A stretch of 64,000 nucleotides of DNA from an uncultured Bacteroidales bacterium (GCA_947168525.1 CAMVMG010000004.1:1-64000); one strand, 5' to 3'; positions 45,198 to 54,999 are shown, numbered from the stretch's first letter. A program made the numbers and translations. The notes: generated from the sequence alone by a model not told the origin.

Positions 45198-48100
45198 ATG
45201 AAACGATTCCTTTCCCTCCTGGCTGCGGCGCTCACACTGGCCGCCTGCAGCGGTTTCGGCGACTCCTCTGCTGCACTGAAGCAGCTGGAAGAAGGCTGGG
45301 CCAACCCTCCCCAGAGCGCCCGCACCCGCGTTTGGTGGCACTGGATGAACGGAAACATCACCAAAGACGGTATCCAAAAAGATATCGAATGGTTCCACCG
45401 GATCGGCCTGGGCGGCTTCCAGACCTTCGACGCCGCCATGAACTCGCCGGTGGTGGTGGAAGAGCGCCTGGTTTACATGACCCCCGGCTGGAAGGATGCC
45501 TTCCGGCATGCCATGCACCTGGCCGATTCCCTGAACCTGGAAGTGGCCATCGCCAGCTCTCCCGGCTGGTCCTCTACCGGCGGTCCCTGGGTGAAGCCCG
45601 AGGATGCCATGAAAAAACTGGTCTGGCGCACGGCCATGGTAAGCGGCGGACAGGTAGATATGACGCTGCCTGAGGCATTTACTTCCACAGGGACTTTCCA
45701 GAACCTGGGCGAGAATTCCAGTTCGGTGAACATCGTGGCAACTGGCGCACATCAGCACTATGAAGACATCGCCGTGGTGGCCGTCCGCCAGCCGGAAGGC
45801 CGCAAGACCTTGCAGGAGCTGGGCGCAAAGGTTTCCGCCAATGGAGGCGCTCCCACACTGGCCCTTCTCACCGACGAAGACATCGTGCACGGATTCAGCC
45901 TCCCGGCCAATCCCAAAGCGGGCCATGCCTGGATCCAGTATCAGTTCCCGGAGTATGTCACCATTTACGGCGTCCGCTATGCCGGCGGCAGCGGACTGTC
46001 GCTGGAAATGAGCCAGGACGGGAAATCCTTTACCAAGGTCTGCGACCTGGAGCAGGCGGAAGGCGTTTCGCAGAGCACGGTAGCCGTTCCCGCTACGACG
46101 GCCCGGTATTTCCGGGTCATCTATCCCAATCCGCAGCCCCGCGTAAGCAACTGGGGTTTCGGAGGCACCGCCCCCGCCCCTAAGTTCACCACTGTTACGG
46201 AACTGGAGCTGCTGCCATATTCCCGCATCCACCAGGCCGAGGAAAAGGCCGGCTTCTCCGAGGCTGCCGGCCATTTCGCCGCCAAAGCCACACCCGTTAC
46301 CGGCGAAGCCTTCCCTTCCCGGGGCGATGTCATCGACCTCTCGGCCAACGTGAAGGACGGAAAACTGTCCTGGAACGCCCCGGAAGGCCGATGGAAGATT
46401 TATCGCTTCGGCTGGTCGCTCACCGGCAAGCAGAACCATCCCGCCCCGGCAGAGGCCACCGGCCTGGAAGTGGACAAGCTGGATCCGGACGCCTGGACCC
46501 GTTTCTTCCACAATTACCTGGACATGTACAGGGAGGCTTCCGGCGGCATGATTGGCCAGCACGGCATCCAGTACGTACTCACGGACTCCTACGAGGCCGG
46601 CATCATGACCTGGACGCCCGGGATGTTCGGGCAGTTCGCCTCCAGAAGAGGCTACGACCTGCATACCTGGCTGCCCGCCCTCGCCGGTGAGGTCATCGGC
46701 TCGGCCCAGGAGAGCGACCAGTTCCTCTTCGACTGGAGAAAGACCCTCAGTGAGCTGTTCACCGAAAATTACGAGCGCCTGTCCGACATCGCCATCAAGG
46801 AATACGGCATGAAAGGCCGCTACACGGAGTCGCACGAGAACGGCCGCGTCTATCCCGGCGACGGCATGGACATCAAGAAAAAGGCCGAGATTCCCATGAG
46901 CGCCATGTGGGTAAATGCCCCATGGATTGCCTATGACGTAGATGCCGCCGGCCATTTCAACCGGAGCATGTACAAGGCCGATGACAAAGAATCCTCTTCC
47001 GTAGCCCATCTCTACGGCCAGAACGTAGCCGCGGCAGAGTCCATGACGGCTGCCGGCGGCGCCTATTCCTTCTATCCCGGCAACCTGAAAGAGATTGCCG
47101 ACATGGAGATGTCCTGCGGTATCAACCGCTTCGTCATCCACGAGAGCGCCCACCAGCCCTCCGACGACCTGGTTCCGGGCATGTCGCTCTCCGGTATCGG
47201 CCAGTGGTTCAACCGTCACGACACCTGGGCCCCGATGGCCGGTTCGTGGGTGGACTACATGTCCCGCTCCTGCTTTATGCTGCAGGCCGGAAAGAACGTG
47301 GCTGACATCCTCTATTATTTCGGAGAAGATACCAATGTTACCTTCGAATTCGGCTACGCCCAGACGGCTCCCCGCATTCCTGCCGGCTACCAGTGGGATT
47401 ACTGCGGTGAGGACGCTCTGCTCAACCAGATTGTGAGCGCCAAAGGCAAGCTCAGTTCCAAGAGCGGTACCCAGTACAAGGTGGTCTGGATGGACCGCAA
47501 CATGGACCGGGTGTCCCTGCCGGTGCTCCGGAAACTGGCCGCGCTGGCCAGGGACGGCGCCTGGATTGGCGGAATGCGGCCTGTTGCGCCCGCCTCCCTC
47601 TCCGACGATGCAGCCGAGTTCGCTTCTCTGGTGAAGGAAATCTACGAAAGCGGCTTCTCCAACGTGGTGGAGACCCCCTCCCTGCAGGCATTCCTGGACA
47701 AGGCCGGCGTACAGCCGGATGTGAAGATCGACGATTCCTACCGTTTCCTGCACCGGACCCTGAAGGGCGCCGAGGTTTACTGGATCAACAAACCGTACAC
47801 CGAAAAGAGCGAAACCGTGTCCCTGGCCTTCCATACGGCCGGTAGCAAGCCCACTGTCTGGCATCCGGACACCGGCAAGGTGGAAGAGGCCTCCTACAAG
47901 GTGGATGGCGAATGGACCACCGTGGAACTGAACCTGGTTCCCAATGACGCGCTGTTCGTGGTCTTTGCCGGAAAGGGCAAGGCCTCCGAAACCCTCCCCG
48001 CCGTCACGGAGCAGGTACTCGCTCCTGTGAGCGGTTCCTGGACCGTCAAGTTCCAGGAACGCCGCGGTGCGCCCGCCCAGGCCACATTCCAGACCCTCCG

Positions 48101-48491
48101 TTCTCTCACGGAATCCGACGAATTCGGCATCAAGTATTTCTCCGGCATCGCCTCCTACAACAACACCGTCACCCTTCCCAAGGCCGACGGAGAACTGTAC
48201 CTGGACCTCGGAGACGTGAAGTATGTGGCCGAAGTCTGGGTAAACGGCCAGTATTGCGGTCGTGCCTGGAAGGAGCCCTACCGGGTCGATATCTCTGCCG
48301 CTGCACGCGAAGGAGAGAATACCGTAGAGGTGAAAGTGGCCAACCTGTGGGTAAACCGCCTGGTGGGCGACCTGCAGCCGGACTGCCCCGAGAAGGTTGC
48401 CTTTACCGATTCTCCCCGCAGCGTACAGCCCGGACAGCCCATCCTGCCCGCCGGCCTGCTGGGACCGGTACAGGTGATTTCCCGCCAGTGA
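45198..48491 (+). CDS. GH106-type alpha-L-rhamnosidase lipoprotein
   Basis: 1097 residues, lipobox LAAC (Cys17). The start PPQSARTRVWWHWMNGNITK, GGFQTFDAAM and SSPGWSSTGGPWV, and the central LTDSYEAGIMTWTPGM and RYTESHENGRVYPGDG are the hallmark blocks of GH106. A C-terminal GH2-like galactose-binding sandwich (~residues 940-1090; VAEVWVNGQYCGRAWKEPY) closes the protein. GH106 enzymes remove alpha-L-rhamnose from rhamnogalacturonans and similar glycans. Cotranscribed with the upstream esterase, and a strong terminator follows. Confidence 0.92.
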   Translation: MKRFLSLLAAALTLAACSGFGDSSAALKQLEEGWANPPQSARTRVWWHWMNGNITKDGIQKDIEWFHRIGLGGFQTFDAAMNSPVVVEERLVYMTPGWKDAFRHAMHLADSLNLEVAIASSPGWSSTGGPWVKPEDAMKKLVWRTAMVSGGQVDMTLPEAFTSTGTFQNLGENSSSVNIVATGAHQHYEDIAVVAVRQPEGRKTLQELGAKVSANGGAPTLALLTDEDIVHGFSLPANPKAGHAWIQYQFPEYVTIYGVRYAGGSGLSLEMSQDGKSFTKVCDLEQAEGVSQSTVAVPATTARYFRVIYPNPQPRVSNWGFGGTAPAPKFTTVTELELLPYSRIHQAEEKAGFSEAAGHFAAKATPVTGEAFPSRGDVIDLSANVKDGKLSWNAPEGRWKIYRFGWSLTGKQNHPAPAEATGLEVDKLDPDAWTRFFHNYLDMYREASGGMIGQHGIQYVLTDSYEAGIMTWTPGMFGQFASRRGYDLHTWLPALAGEVIGSAQESDQFLFDWRKTLSELFTENYERLSDIAIKEYGMKGRYTESHENGRVYPGDGMDIKKKAEIPMSAMWVNAPWIAYDVDAAGHFNRSMYKADDKESSSVAHLYGQNVAAAESMTAAGGAYSFYPGNLKEIADMEMSCGINRFVIHESAHQPSDDLVPGMSLSGIGQWFNRHDTWAPMAGSWVDYMSRSCFMLQAGKNVADILYYFGEDTNVTFEFGYAQTAPRIPAGYQWDYCGEDALLNQIVSAKGKLSSKSGTQYKVVWMDRNMDRVSLPVLRKLAALARDGAWIGGMRPVAPASLSDDAAEFASLVKEIYESGFSNVVETPSLQAFLDKAGVQPDVKIDDSYRFLHRTLKGAEVYWINKPYTEKSETVSLAFHTAGSKPTVWHPDTGKVEEASYKVDGEWTTVELNLVPNDALFVVFAGKGKASETLPAVTEQVLAPVSGSWTVKFQERRGAPAQATFQTLRSLTESDEFGIKYFSGIASYNNTVTLPKADGELYLDLGDVKYVAEVWVNGQYCGRAWKEPYRVDISAAAREGENTVEVKVANLWVNRLVGDLQPDCPEKVAFTDSPRSVQPGQPILPAGLLGPVQVISRQ

Positions 48492-48511
48492 CAGACGCGG
48501 ATGGTTCGATA

Positions 48512-48552
48512 ATGGGAGCGGTTCTCTTACGAAGAGGACCGCTCCCATTTTT
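48512..48552 (+). terminator. Terminator of the esterase-GH106 operon
   Basis: Arms 48512-48522 and 48538-48548 pair perfectly over 11 bp (extended by an inner stem), followed by T4. Also lies behind the convergent esterase gene. Confidence 0.85.
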
Positions 48553-48569
48553 CTTGCCGGAAAACTGTT

Positions 48570-49457
48570 TTACTTCAAAACAACCTCACGGAGCCATTTG
48601 TCCAGCTCCGCCGTCCACTCCTGCTTGTAGATGAACTTGTCGCCGTGGCCCCAACCGTGGCCGCCGGTGGGATACAGGTGCAGGCAGGCGCTGACGCCGT
48701 TATCCAGCAGGGCCAGGTAATAGTTGATGAAATTGCGCACCGGGACAGTGTCGTCGTTGGTGGAGCCCATGATAAAGGCCGGGGGCGTATTAGGCGTCAC
48801 CTGCTTCTCGTTGCTGTAGAGGTCGGTCAGTTCCTGGGAGGGATTCTCTCCCAGCAGGAACTGCCTGGAGCCCGCATGCGTGTAGGAGGGATCCATGGTG
48901 ATGACCGGATAGAAAAGAATCTGGAAATCCGGGCGGGAATCGGCCGTATAATGGGTGGCTGCGGTAGAAGCCAGGTGACCGCCGGCGGAGGCGCCGCCGA
49001 TCCCCACCTTGGTGGCCCGGCCCAGGCTGCGTACCAGCCGGATGGCCTCCTGGGCGTCTTCCAGCGGGGCGGTTGTGTATTTACCGGCAGGAAGCCGATA
49101 CTGGAGCATATAGAAATCTATGCCGCGGGCATTGAACCAGGCGGCCAGGTCACGGCCTTCGTTGTCCTGGGACTCGAACATGTAGGCGCCACCGGGGCAC
49201 TGGACCACCGCCACGCCGCAGGGATTCTGGGCGGGATAGGCCTCCAGGAGAGCCTCGCTGAAGTGGCTGGCCATGGGATTTCCGCTGACATCGTAGGCCG
49301 AGGGAGTACCATGGGGCCAGAGTTTGATGGTATCGGCCACCTGGATGCCAAAGGCGCGGAGCTGCTCCTTGGACATGGAACGCCTGAAATCGGGGAACTG
49401 CGCCCACGAAGCCGTAACGGCGAGGGCGGCGACCAGAGTCAAAAGAATCTTTTTCAT
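48570..49457 (-). CDS. Secreted alpha/beta-hydrolase (acetyl-esterase type)
   Basis: 295 residues from MKKILLTLVAALAVTASWAQ. HGG-like oxyanion motif in VVQCPGGAYMFESQ, nucleophile Ser158 in GGASAGGH, acidic residue in GSTNDDTVP and catalytic His in YPTGGHGWG. Family: small esterase/lipase of the BD-FAE or acetylxylan-esterase kind. Start set at 49457 to give the signal peptide; the minus-strand -7 box TATCTTTG (49487-49480) is 23 bases upstream. Single-gene unit divergent from the bimodular esterase. Confidence 0.87.
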   Translation of the reverse strand: MKKILLTLVAALAVTASWAQFPDFRRSMSKEQLRAFGIQVADTIKLWPHGTPSAYDVSGNPMASHFSEALLEAYPAQNPCGVAVVQCPGGAYMFESQDNEGRDLAAWFNARGIDFYMLQYRLPAGKYTTAPLEDAQEAIRLVRSLGRATKVGIGGASAGGHLASTAATHYTADSRPDFQILFYPVITMDPSYTHAGSRQFLLGENPSQELTDLYSNEKQVTPNTPPAFIMGSTNDDTVPVRNFINYYLALLDNGVSACLHLYPTGGHGWGHGDKFIYKQEWTAELDKWLREVVLK

Positions 49458-49518
49458 TATACCAATTGTTTTTATTACCCAAAGATACACTTTCTTTGCG
49501 GCAAAATCGACAAAAACA

Positions 49519-49549
49519 TTGAAAAAAAGACTTAGAATGACTATCTTCG
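49519..49549 (+). promoter_or_regulatory. Promoter of the bimodular esterase gene
   Basis: TTG at 49519-49521, 20 bases, TATCTTCG at 49542-49549 (one mismatch to TAnnTTTG), 22 bases before the ATG. Confidence 0.5.
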
Positions 49550-49570
49550 CTTCATATCATCATTTATTCT

Positions 49571-51457
49571 ATGAAACGCATTCTCTTTCTTCTTACACTC
49601 TGGGCCAGCGCCTTTGCCGGTTATGCCCAGACCGTCCACTCACAAATTGTAGAAAACGGCGGAACCGGCCCTTACAAGGCCGTCGTGGTGGGAGACGCCT
49701 CCTGCCCCGCCTTCACCATCTATCGGCCTCAAGACCTGGATGCCGCCGGAAAACTGCCCGTGATCCTGTACGGAAACGGAGGCTGCGCCAACAGCACCGT
49801 GGAAATCCGCTTCTTTCTGAACGAAATCGCCTCCTACGGATACCTGGCCATCGGCATAGGCCCGTACGAGGAAGACGACCCCAACGCCAAGTGGAAAGAC
49901 GTGTTGCTGGGCTCTTTCCCGGAAGGGAAAAAGGTGGTCCTGGCCAACGGAGAAGAGCTCAAGGCCCCCTCTCCGGAGGAAATCCAGGCCCGGGCAGAAG
50001 CCTCCCGCAAGCGGATGGAAGCCTTGATGGCAGAACGGGCCAAGAACCCGGATGCTCCCGTAGCCTTTGCCAACGCCACCTATGCCAAACAGCTGCTGGA
50101 GGCCATGGACTGGCTCACGGAGCAGAACGCCAACCCGGCGTCGGAATACTATCATAAGCTGGACCTGGACAAGGTGGCGGCCATGGGACACTCCTGTGGC
50201 GGCAGCCAGGTGCTGGGGGTAGCCCATGACCCGCGCATCAAGACCGGCATCATGCTCAATTCCGGTATCGGCGACATGGAAATGCAGGGCGCCACCAAGG
50301 AAACCCTGGAGAACCTCCACACGCCCATGCTGTACCTGATCGGCGGTCCCTCGGATGTGGCCTTCCCTAATTCGGCCCTGGACTTCCAGCGTATCAAGAA
50401 TGTCCCCGTGGTGATGATCAATACCCTGGACGGCCACCTGGCCACCTTCTATGAGAAAAGCGGCGGCGCCTATGCCGTAACCGCACGCAAATGGCTGGAC
50501 TGGCAGCTCAAGGGAGATAATTCCCAGGCGCCCTTCTTCCTGGACGACGCTGTGCTGCACGAGGCCCAGCCCACCTGGAACGTAGACCGCAAAAACTGGA
50601 CGCCGGCCGGTCCCGCCCGCAATCCGGGCATGCGCCAGATGTCCCGGGAAGAGATGGAGGAGATGTTCCGCCGGATGAACACCCCGCCCTCAGACCCGGC
50701 CTATAAGGTAGAGCAAAGAAGCTGCATCAGCGCCGGCAACAAGATCTACGGAGAAGCCTTCATCCCCGTCACGCCCGGCAAGCACCCCGCTGTCATCCTC
50801 TCCCACGGCTACGGCGGCACCCACAGCGGTTTCTATGCCCTGGCCGACAAACTGGCCAAGGCCGGTTATGTGGCCTACTGCTACGATTTCGCCGGCGGCT
50901 CTCCCCGCAGTCAGAGCGAGGGCCGCACGGAAGACATGTCCATCCTCACCGAACGGCAGAATCTGGAAGACGTTCTGGACATGGTGCGCGGCTGGGACTG
51001 CGTGGACAAAAAGAATGTCTTCCTGCTGGGCGAAAGCCAGGGAGGCTGCGTGAGCGCCATCACCGCCCCCTATGTAAAAAAGAAAATCAACGCCATCCTA
51101 CTTACCTACCCCGCCCTCTGCATCGCGGACGACGGCTATGCCCTGTACCCCACCCTGGCCGATGTCCCGGAGACGGTCAATTTCATGGGCATGAATATCG
51201 GCAAGGCCTACTATGAGCTGTATTACAAGGGCTACGACATTTACAAGGAGCTAGCCGGTTACCAGGGCGACGTGCTCATCGTCCACGGCACGGAAGACAC
51301 ACTGGTAAAGCCGGAGTATTCCGCCAAGGCCTCCAACCTGTACAAGAACTGCGAACTGCACCTGATTTTCGGCGCCGGCCACGGCTTCCGCGCTCCTGAA
51401 CAGGTGGATCTCTATCACGGATACATCATGGACTTCCTGCAGCGTCACCTGAAGTAA
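49571..51457 (+). CDS. Secreted protein with two alpha/beta-hydrolase modules
   Basis: 628 residues, signal peptide ending GYAQ. Module 1 (~residues 30-325) has VILYGNGGCAN and nucleophile Ser208 in MGHSCGGSQ, with a His in LDGHLATF: cutinase/dienelactone-hydrolase-like. A linker rich in Met, Arg and Glu (~355-375) joins module 2 (~385-628), with VILSHGYGGTHSGF, nucleophile Ser489 in LLGESQGG, Asp in VHGTEDTLV and His in GAGHGF: feruloyl-esterase-like. Both triads look complete, so the protein may remove two kinds of ester from one substrate. Confidence 0.88.
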   Translation: MKRILFLLTLWASAFAGYAQTVHSQIVENGGTGPYKAVVVGDASCPAFTIYRPQDLDAAGKLPVILYGNGGCANSTVEIRFFLNEIASYGYLAIGIGPYEEDDPNAKWKDVLLGSFPEGKKVVLANGEELKAPSPEEIQARAEASRKRMEALMAERAKNPDAPVAFANATYAKQLLEAMDWLTEQNANPASEYYHKLDLDKVAAMGHSCGGSQVLGVAHDPRIKTGIMLNSGIGDMEMQGATKETLENLHTPMLYLIGGPSDVAFPNSALDFQRIKNVPVVMINTLDGHLATFYEKSGGAYAVTARKWLDWQLKGDNSQAPFFLDDAVLHEAQPTWNVDRKNWTPAGPARNPGMRQMSREEMEEMFRRMNTPPSDPAYKVEQRSCISAGNKIYGEAFIPVTPGKHPAVILSHGYGGTHSGFYALADKLAKAGYVAYCYDFAGGSPRSQSEGRTEDMSILTERQNLEDVLDMVRGWDCVDKKNVFLLGESQGGCVSAITAPYVKKKINAILLTYPALCIADDGYALYPTLADVPETVNFMGMNIGKAYYELYYKGYDIYKELAGYQGDVLIVHGTEDTLVKPEYSAKASNLYKNCELHLIFGAGHGFRAPEQVDLYHGYIMDFLQRHLK

Positions 51458-51463
51458 CGGCGG

Positions 51464-53134
51464 CTACTGCACCGGATTTACGTAACGGTTCCCGGTCTCT
51501 GCCTTCACAGCGTCTATAAACGCGGGGGCATAGGCCGGGGACGTGCGTCTGCCGGGAACCACCACGCCGTTCTCGCTGGGCTGCATGATCTGGTCGTTGT
51601 GCTTTACGATCAGGAGCCGGGCCAGTTTGTCCCAGCGCTTCATCATCATGTCCGTGTAGGCCTCTGTCTTGGCGGTGAGATAGCTTACCCGGTCTCCGGC
51701 GGTCATCTTGGAAGCCCGGTATTCCACCTCCTTCTGGTCCTGGGCATAGAAATCTTCCAGTTCTGCCTGGGCCTCCCGGAGATCACCGATCATGGCGCTC
51801 CAGCGGGGATACACCATGTTGGCTACGAAGTTGTTCATCCAGAAGGCGCTTTCCGTGGAGAATTCGCGGATATTGTTGTTCTCACTGCGGAAGGCGTCCG
51901 GCACGCGGTTGATGCCGCAGTACACCGGCACATAGGCCACCATGGTAGCGTCGTCCATGTTGAAATAGGTAACCCCGCCCACAGCATCCGGCAGCCAGTC
52001 TCGCATCTGGCACACCATGGTCATGCCACTCTGCTGGCAGCCGATGGGACGTTCGCGGAACATCTTGGTGCCGTCGGAGGCTTCGAAATTCACGGGCTGG
52101 TTGCGGTACGGGGAAGCCCAGGGTCCGGCGCTCACATCGGCCGTCATGTCCAGGGCGGTACCTTCGTAGTGGTCCCGCATGTCGGCCATGATATCCCGCA
52201 CGCTCACGGGCTGGGCAGGTTTGATCCAGAGGGGAAGGTGGTCTATCTCCGACATGTCGCCGTTGATGAAAGGCAGATAGCCGTCGATCACGGCAGGGTC
52301 TGAGTGGCGGCGGAAGAAGCTCCAGACGCGGGCCTCACAAAAGCGGATCTTGCTGAAACTCATGGGACCATAGGCCTCGCGGAAGCTGAAATCCTTGTCC
52401 GCTCCGTCGAAATAACCCATCTCGCGGGCGAAGGAGATAACATCGGGCGAATACATACACTCCCCGTCCGGGGTAATGCAGAAGCCCAGTTTCTTGTCGG
52501 CTTTCCTGACCTGCGGGAACTGTTGGATGCGACTGGAATTGGCGTAGGCCGATATGCAGTCGTCCGGGACACGGAGCGCCACCCAGACGGCGCCTTTGCG
52601 GCCTTTTCCCTTGCCGATGAGTTCCATGATCCAGGCTTCGTTCTTGTCGGCCACGGCGAAGGACTCGCCGGTCTCGTTGTAGCCGTACTCCTGTACCAGC
52701 TGGTGCATCACGGCGATAGCCTCGCGGGCAGTAGTGCTACGCTGCAGGGCCAGGCGCATGAGGGTGAAATAATCCAGGTAGCCCTCCCGGTTCTGGAGTT
52801 CCTCGCGGCCGCCCCAGGTGGTTTCCACAATGGTCACCTGCTTCTCGTTCATCAGGCCCACCACGCCGTAGGTGTAAGAGGCTTCCCTCACCAGTCTTTC
52901 CTCCTGGGTTTCCGGGCCCCAGCCGCGCACCTGGATCATTTCTCCGTCGGCATGCATGCCGGGCAGATGCAGGGTCAGGGGCGAGGCAAAGCCGAAACCG
53001 TCGCAATTGTATGAGACGATGACGCTTCCGTCCACGGAAGCTTTTTTGCCGACGATAAGGTTGGTACAGGCATCCGAGGGGAGGAACGATGCCGACAGGA
53101 TGGCGGCCAGCGCCACGGTAAGAATACGTTTCAT
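51464..53134 (-). CDS. C69-family dipeptidase
   Basis: 556 residues. N-terminal nucleophile hydrolase of the PepD/C69 family: a signal-like segment MKRILTVALAAILSASFLPS is followed by ACTNLIVGKKAS.DGS, where Cys23 becomes the catalytic N-terminal residue after processing. Further family blocks: GVVGLMNEKQVTIVETT, GESFAVADKNEAWIMEL, DCISAYANSSRI. Cleaves dipeptides, probably in the periplasm. ATG at 53134 or the adjacent one at 53137 are both possible; an upstream GTG overlaps the -7 box TATATTTG (minus strand, 53159-53152) and is rejected. Confidence 0.9.
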   Translation of the reverse strand: MKRILTVALAAILSASFLPSDACTNLIVGKKASVDGSVIVSYNCDGFGFASPLTLHLPGMHADGEMIQVRGWGPETQEERLVREASYTYGVVGLMNEKQVTIVETTWGGREELQNREGYLDYFTLMRLALQRSTTAREAIAVMHQLVQEYGYNETGESFAVADKNEAWIMELIGKGKGRKGAVWVALRVPDDCISAYANSSRIQQFPQVRKADKKLGFCITPDGECMYSPDVISFAREMGYFDGADKDFSFREAYGPMSFSKIRFCEARVWSFFRRHSDPAVIDGYLPFINGDMSEIDHLPLWIKPAQPVSVRDIMADMRDHYEGTALDMTADVSAGPWASPYRNQPVNFEASDGTKMFRERPIGCQQSGMTMVCQMRDWLPDAVGGVTYFNMDDATMVAYVPVYCGINRVPDAFRSENNNIREFSTESAFWMNNFVANMVYPRWSAMIGDLREAQAELEDFYAQDQKEVEYRASKMTAGDRVSYLTAKTEAYTDMMMKRWDKLARLLIVKHNDQIMQPSENGVVVPGRRTSPAYAPAFIDAVKAETGNRYVNPVQ

Positions 53135-53194
53135 CATACTGACAGTTTTCACAAATATAGGAATCTTTTTGCAAAACTGCCAGCGTCCGGGGTT

Positions 53195-53929
53195 TTATCC
53201 CAGGGAATGCTGCCTAAGGTAGGCGTCGAAAGCGGGCCTGCAGGCATCCGAGACATGCAGGAGGGCGTCCCCCACCTTGATATCGCCCGAAGGCATGGCG
53301 CTGGAGATTTGCTCCAGGGCCACGATGAAAGAGCGGTGGATGCGCATGAATCCGGCCTGGGGCAGCATGTCCTCCACGGCTTTCATGGTCATGTGCGTGA
53401 CCAGGGGCGAGCGGGCCGACGAGAGATGGAACATCACATAGTCCCGCATGCCCTCTACGTAGAGGATGTCGGACAGTTCCACCTTCCGGAGCGCACCGTC
53501 CACCTTGATAAAGACGGAGGTCTTTTCCTGTGCGGCAGGGGCCGGAGCCTGGACCGCCGCCTCCTTGAGCGAGAACCACTCCCGGGCCTTTTCCGCCGCC
53601 TCCAGGAACTTCTGGTAGCGGATGGGCTTGAGCAGGAAATCCAGGGCGCTTACTTCATAGCTTTCAAACGCGTACTGCTTGAAGGCCGTGGTAAAGATGA
53701 TGCGGGTTTCCTGCGGCACCATCCGGGACAGTTCCATCCCGTCCAGGTCCGGCATCTGGATATCCAGGAACACCAGTTCCGGCTGCTGCGCCTTGATAGC
53801 CGACAAAGCCTCCACCGGGTCGTTGAATGACGCCTCCAGCTCCAGGAACGGCGTACGTGCGATGAATCCCTCCAGCATCTTGATGGCCAGCGGTTCATCG
53901 TCAACGACTATGCAGCGAAGCTTGTTCAT
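53195..53929 (-). CDS. LytTR-family response regulator
   Basis: 244 residues: receiver domain (~1-120) with acidic pocket VVDDE and phospho-acceptor Asp56 in LVFLDIQMPDLDG, and a C-terminal LytTR DNA-binding domain (~135-240; SVFIKVDGALRKV, ILYVEGMRDYVMFH, FMRIHRSFIV). Partner of the kinase immediately upstream, with which it overlaps by four bases (ATGA). Target genes are probably the neighbouring receptor gene or others nearby. Confidence 0.94.
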   Translation of the reverse strand: MNKLRCIVVDDEPLAIKMLEGFIARTPFLELEASFNDPVEALSAIKAQQPELVFLDIQMPDLDGMELSRMVPQETRIIFTTAFKQYAFESYEVSALDFLLKPIRYQKFLEAAEKAREWFSLKEAAVQAPAPAAQEKTSVFIKVDGALRKVELSDILYVEGMRDYVMFHLSSARSPLVTHMTMKAVEDMLPQAGFMRIHRSFIVALEQISSAMPSGDIKVGDALLHVSDACRPAFDAYLRQHSLG

Positions 53930-54978
53930 GAGAGGTCCAGGGTTACTTCTACGGAATAAGTGCCGTTATCGGCATGCTGGGAATAGGTATATTTTCCGGA
54001 GTACAGGAGCTCCAGACGACGTTTCATGTTTTCCAGGCCGATGCCAGACCCGATATGGTCGCTCCCCTGCTTCTCGAAGAGGGAATTCTCGCAGCGGAAC
54101 ACCAGGCGCTCCCCTTCCTCATGCAGCGACACGTTCACGAAGGAAGGATAGCGGGCGTTCACCCCGTGCTTGAACGCATTCTCTACCAGGGAAATGAACA
54201 GCAGCGGGGCCACTTCTTTGTGTCCCTGGGGCACTTCGAGGTCTTTGGTCACTTTTGTGAGGTCGTTGCAGCGGAGGGCCATCAGGTCGATGTAATTGTT
54301 CATGAACTCCACCTCGGAGGCCACCGGCACCGTCACCGCCTCGCTGTCATAGAGGGCGTAGCGGAGCAGGTCGCTCAGCTGGCCGATGCTCTCCTGCGCC
54401 TTGTCCGGGTCTATCTGCGTAAGCGAAGAGATGTTGTTCAGGGTGTTGAACAGGAAATGCGGATTGAGCTGGCTCTTGAGCCAGGTGAGTTCCGCCTCGG
54501 CGCTTTTGCGACGTTCTTCCTGCATCTGCATTTCCATGTTGTTCATGCGCATAATCTGACGCAGGGCAACCGCCAGCAGGATAATCATCGTCTCCATGAA
54601 CAGGGAGGCCAGGACACCTACCACAAAGAATGCCCACACATTGCCGGGACCGAACATCTCCATTACTTCCTGGGGGATACTGTCCCTGGGGATAAACTTG
54701 TAAACGTTCCAGCCAGCCATCAGGACGGCGTTGACCACCCAGAAAACAGACTTACGCTGGCCGAACAGGAAACGGGGCACCAGCAGGTAGTAATTCAGGC
54801 AGTACAGCAGAAAAACCGGCATGAGCGCCCTGAGGGATCCTTCCAGGATATGGATTGCCCCCAGTCCGTTCCCTGTCATGGTGAAATTGATAAGGGCGGG
54901 TATCAAAAAGACACCCACCCAGACAATGAGCTGGGTGGAGTCCAGAATATAGTTTCGTTTGCTGGTTTTCTCTGCCAT
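53926..54978 (-). CDS. LytS-type sensor histidine kinase
   Basis: 350 residues: four predicted membrane segments in residues ~15-140, a short coiled coil (MQEERRKSAEAEL), the His_kinase motif LNPHFLFNTLNNISS with phospho-acceptor His174, and a HATPase domain (LVENAFKHGV, GSGIGLENMKRRL). No large extracytoplasmic sensor. A -7 box TACATTTG on the minus strand (54990-54983) ends only five bases before the ATG, so its transcript would be leaderless or nearly so. Follows the receptor gene by 21 bp. Confidence 0.94.
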   Translation of the reverse strand: MAEKTSKRNYILDSTQLIVWVGVFLIPALINFTMTGNGLGAIHILEGSLRALMPVFLLYCLNYYLLVPRFLFGQRKSVFWVVNAVLMAGWNVYKFIPRDSIPQEVMEMFGPGNVWAFFVVGVLASLFMETMIILLAVALRQIMRMNNMEMQMQEERRKSAEAELTWLKSQLNPHFLFNTLNNISSLTQIDPDKAQESIGQLSDLLRYALYDSEAVTVPVASEVEFMNNYIDLMALRCNDLTKVTKDLEVPQGHKEVAPLLFISLVENAFKHGVNARYPSFVNVSLHEEGERLVFRCENSLFEKQGSDHIGSGIGLENMKRRLELLYSGKYTYSQHADNGTYSVEVTLDLS

Positions 54979-54982
54979 AGTA

Positions 54983-54990
54983 CAAATGTA
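54983..54990 (-). promoter_or_regulatory. -7 box abutting the histidine kinase start
   Basis: TACATTTG on the minus strand, four bases before the ATG at 54978. It falls in the 21-bp gap behind the receptor gene. Either a promoter giving a leaderless message or a chance match in an operon gap. Confidence 0.4.
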
Positions 54991-54999
54991 GTGATTTTT

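Noticed and set aside
45189..48548. 1119-codon minus-strand frame opposite the GH106 gene
   Set aside because: Antisense shadow of a well-supported GH106 gene, with low-complexity His/Val/Gly-rich translation and no domain.
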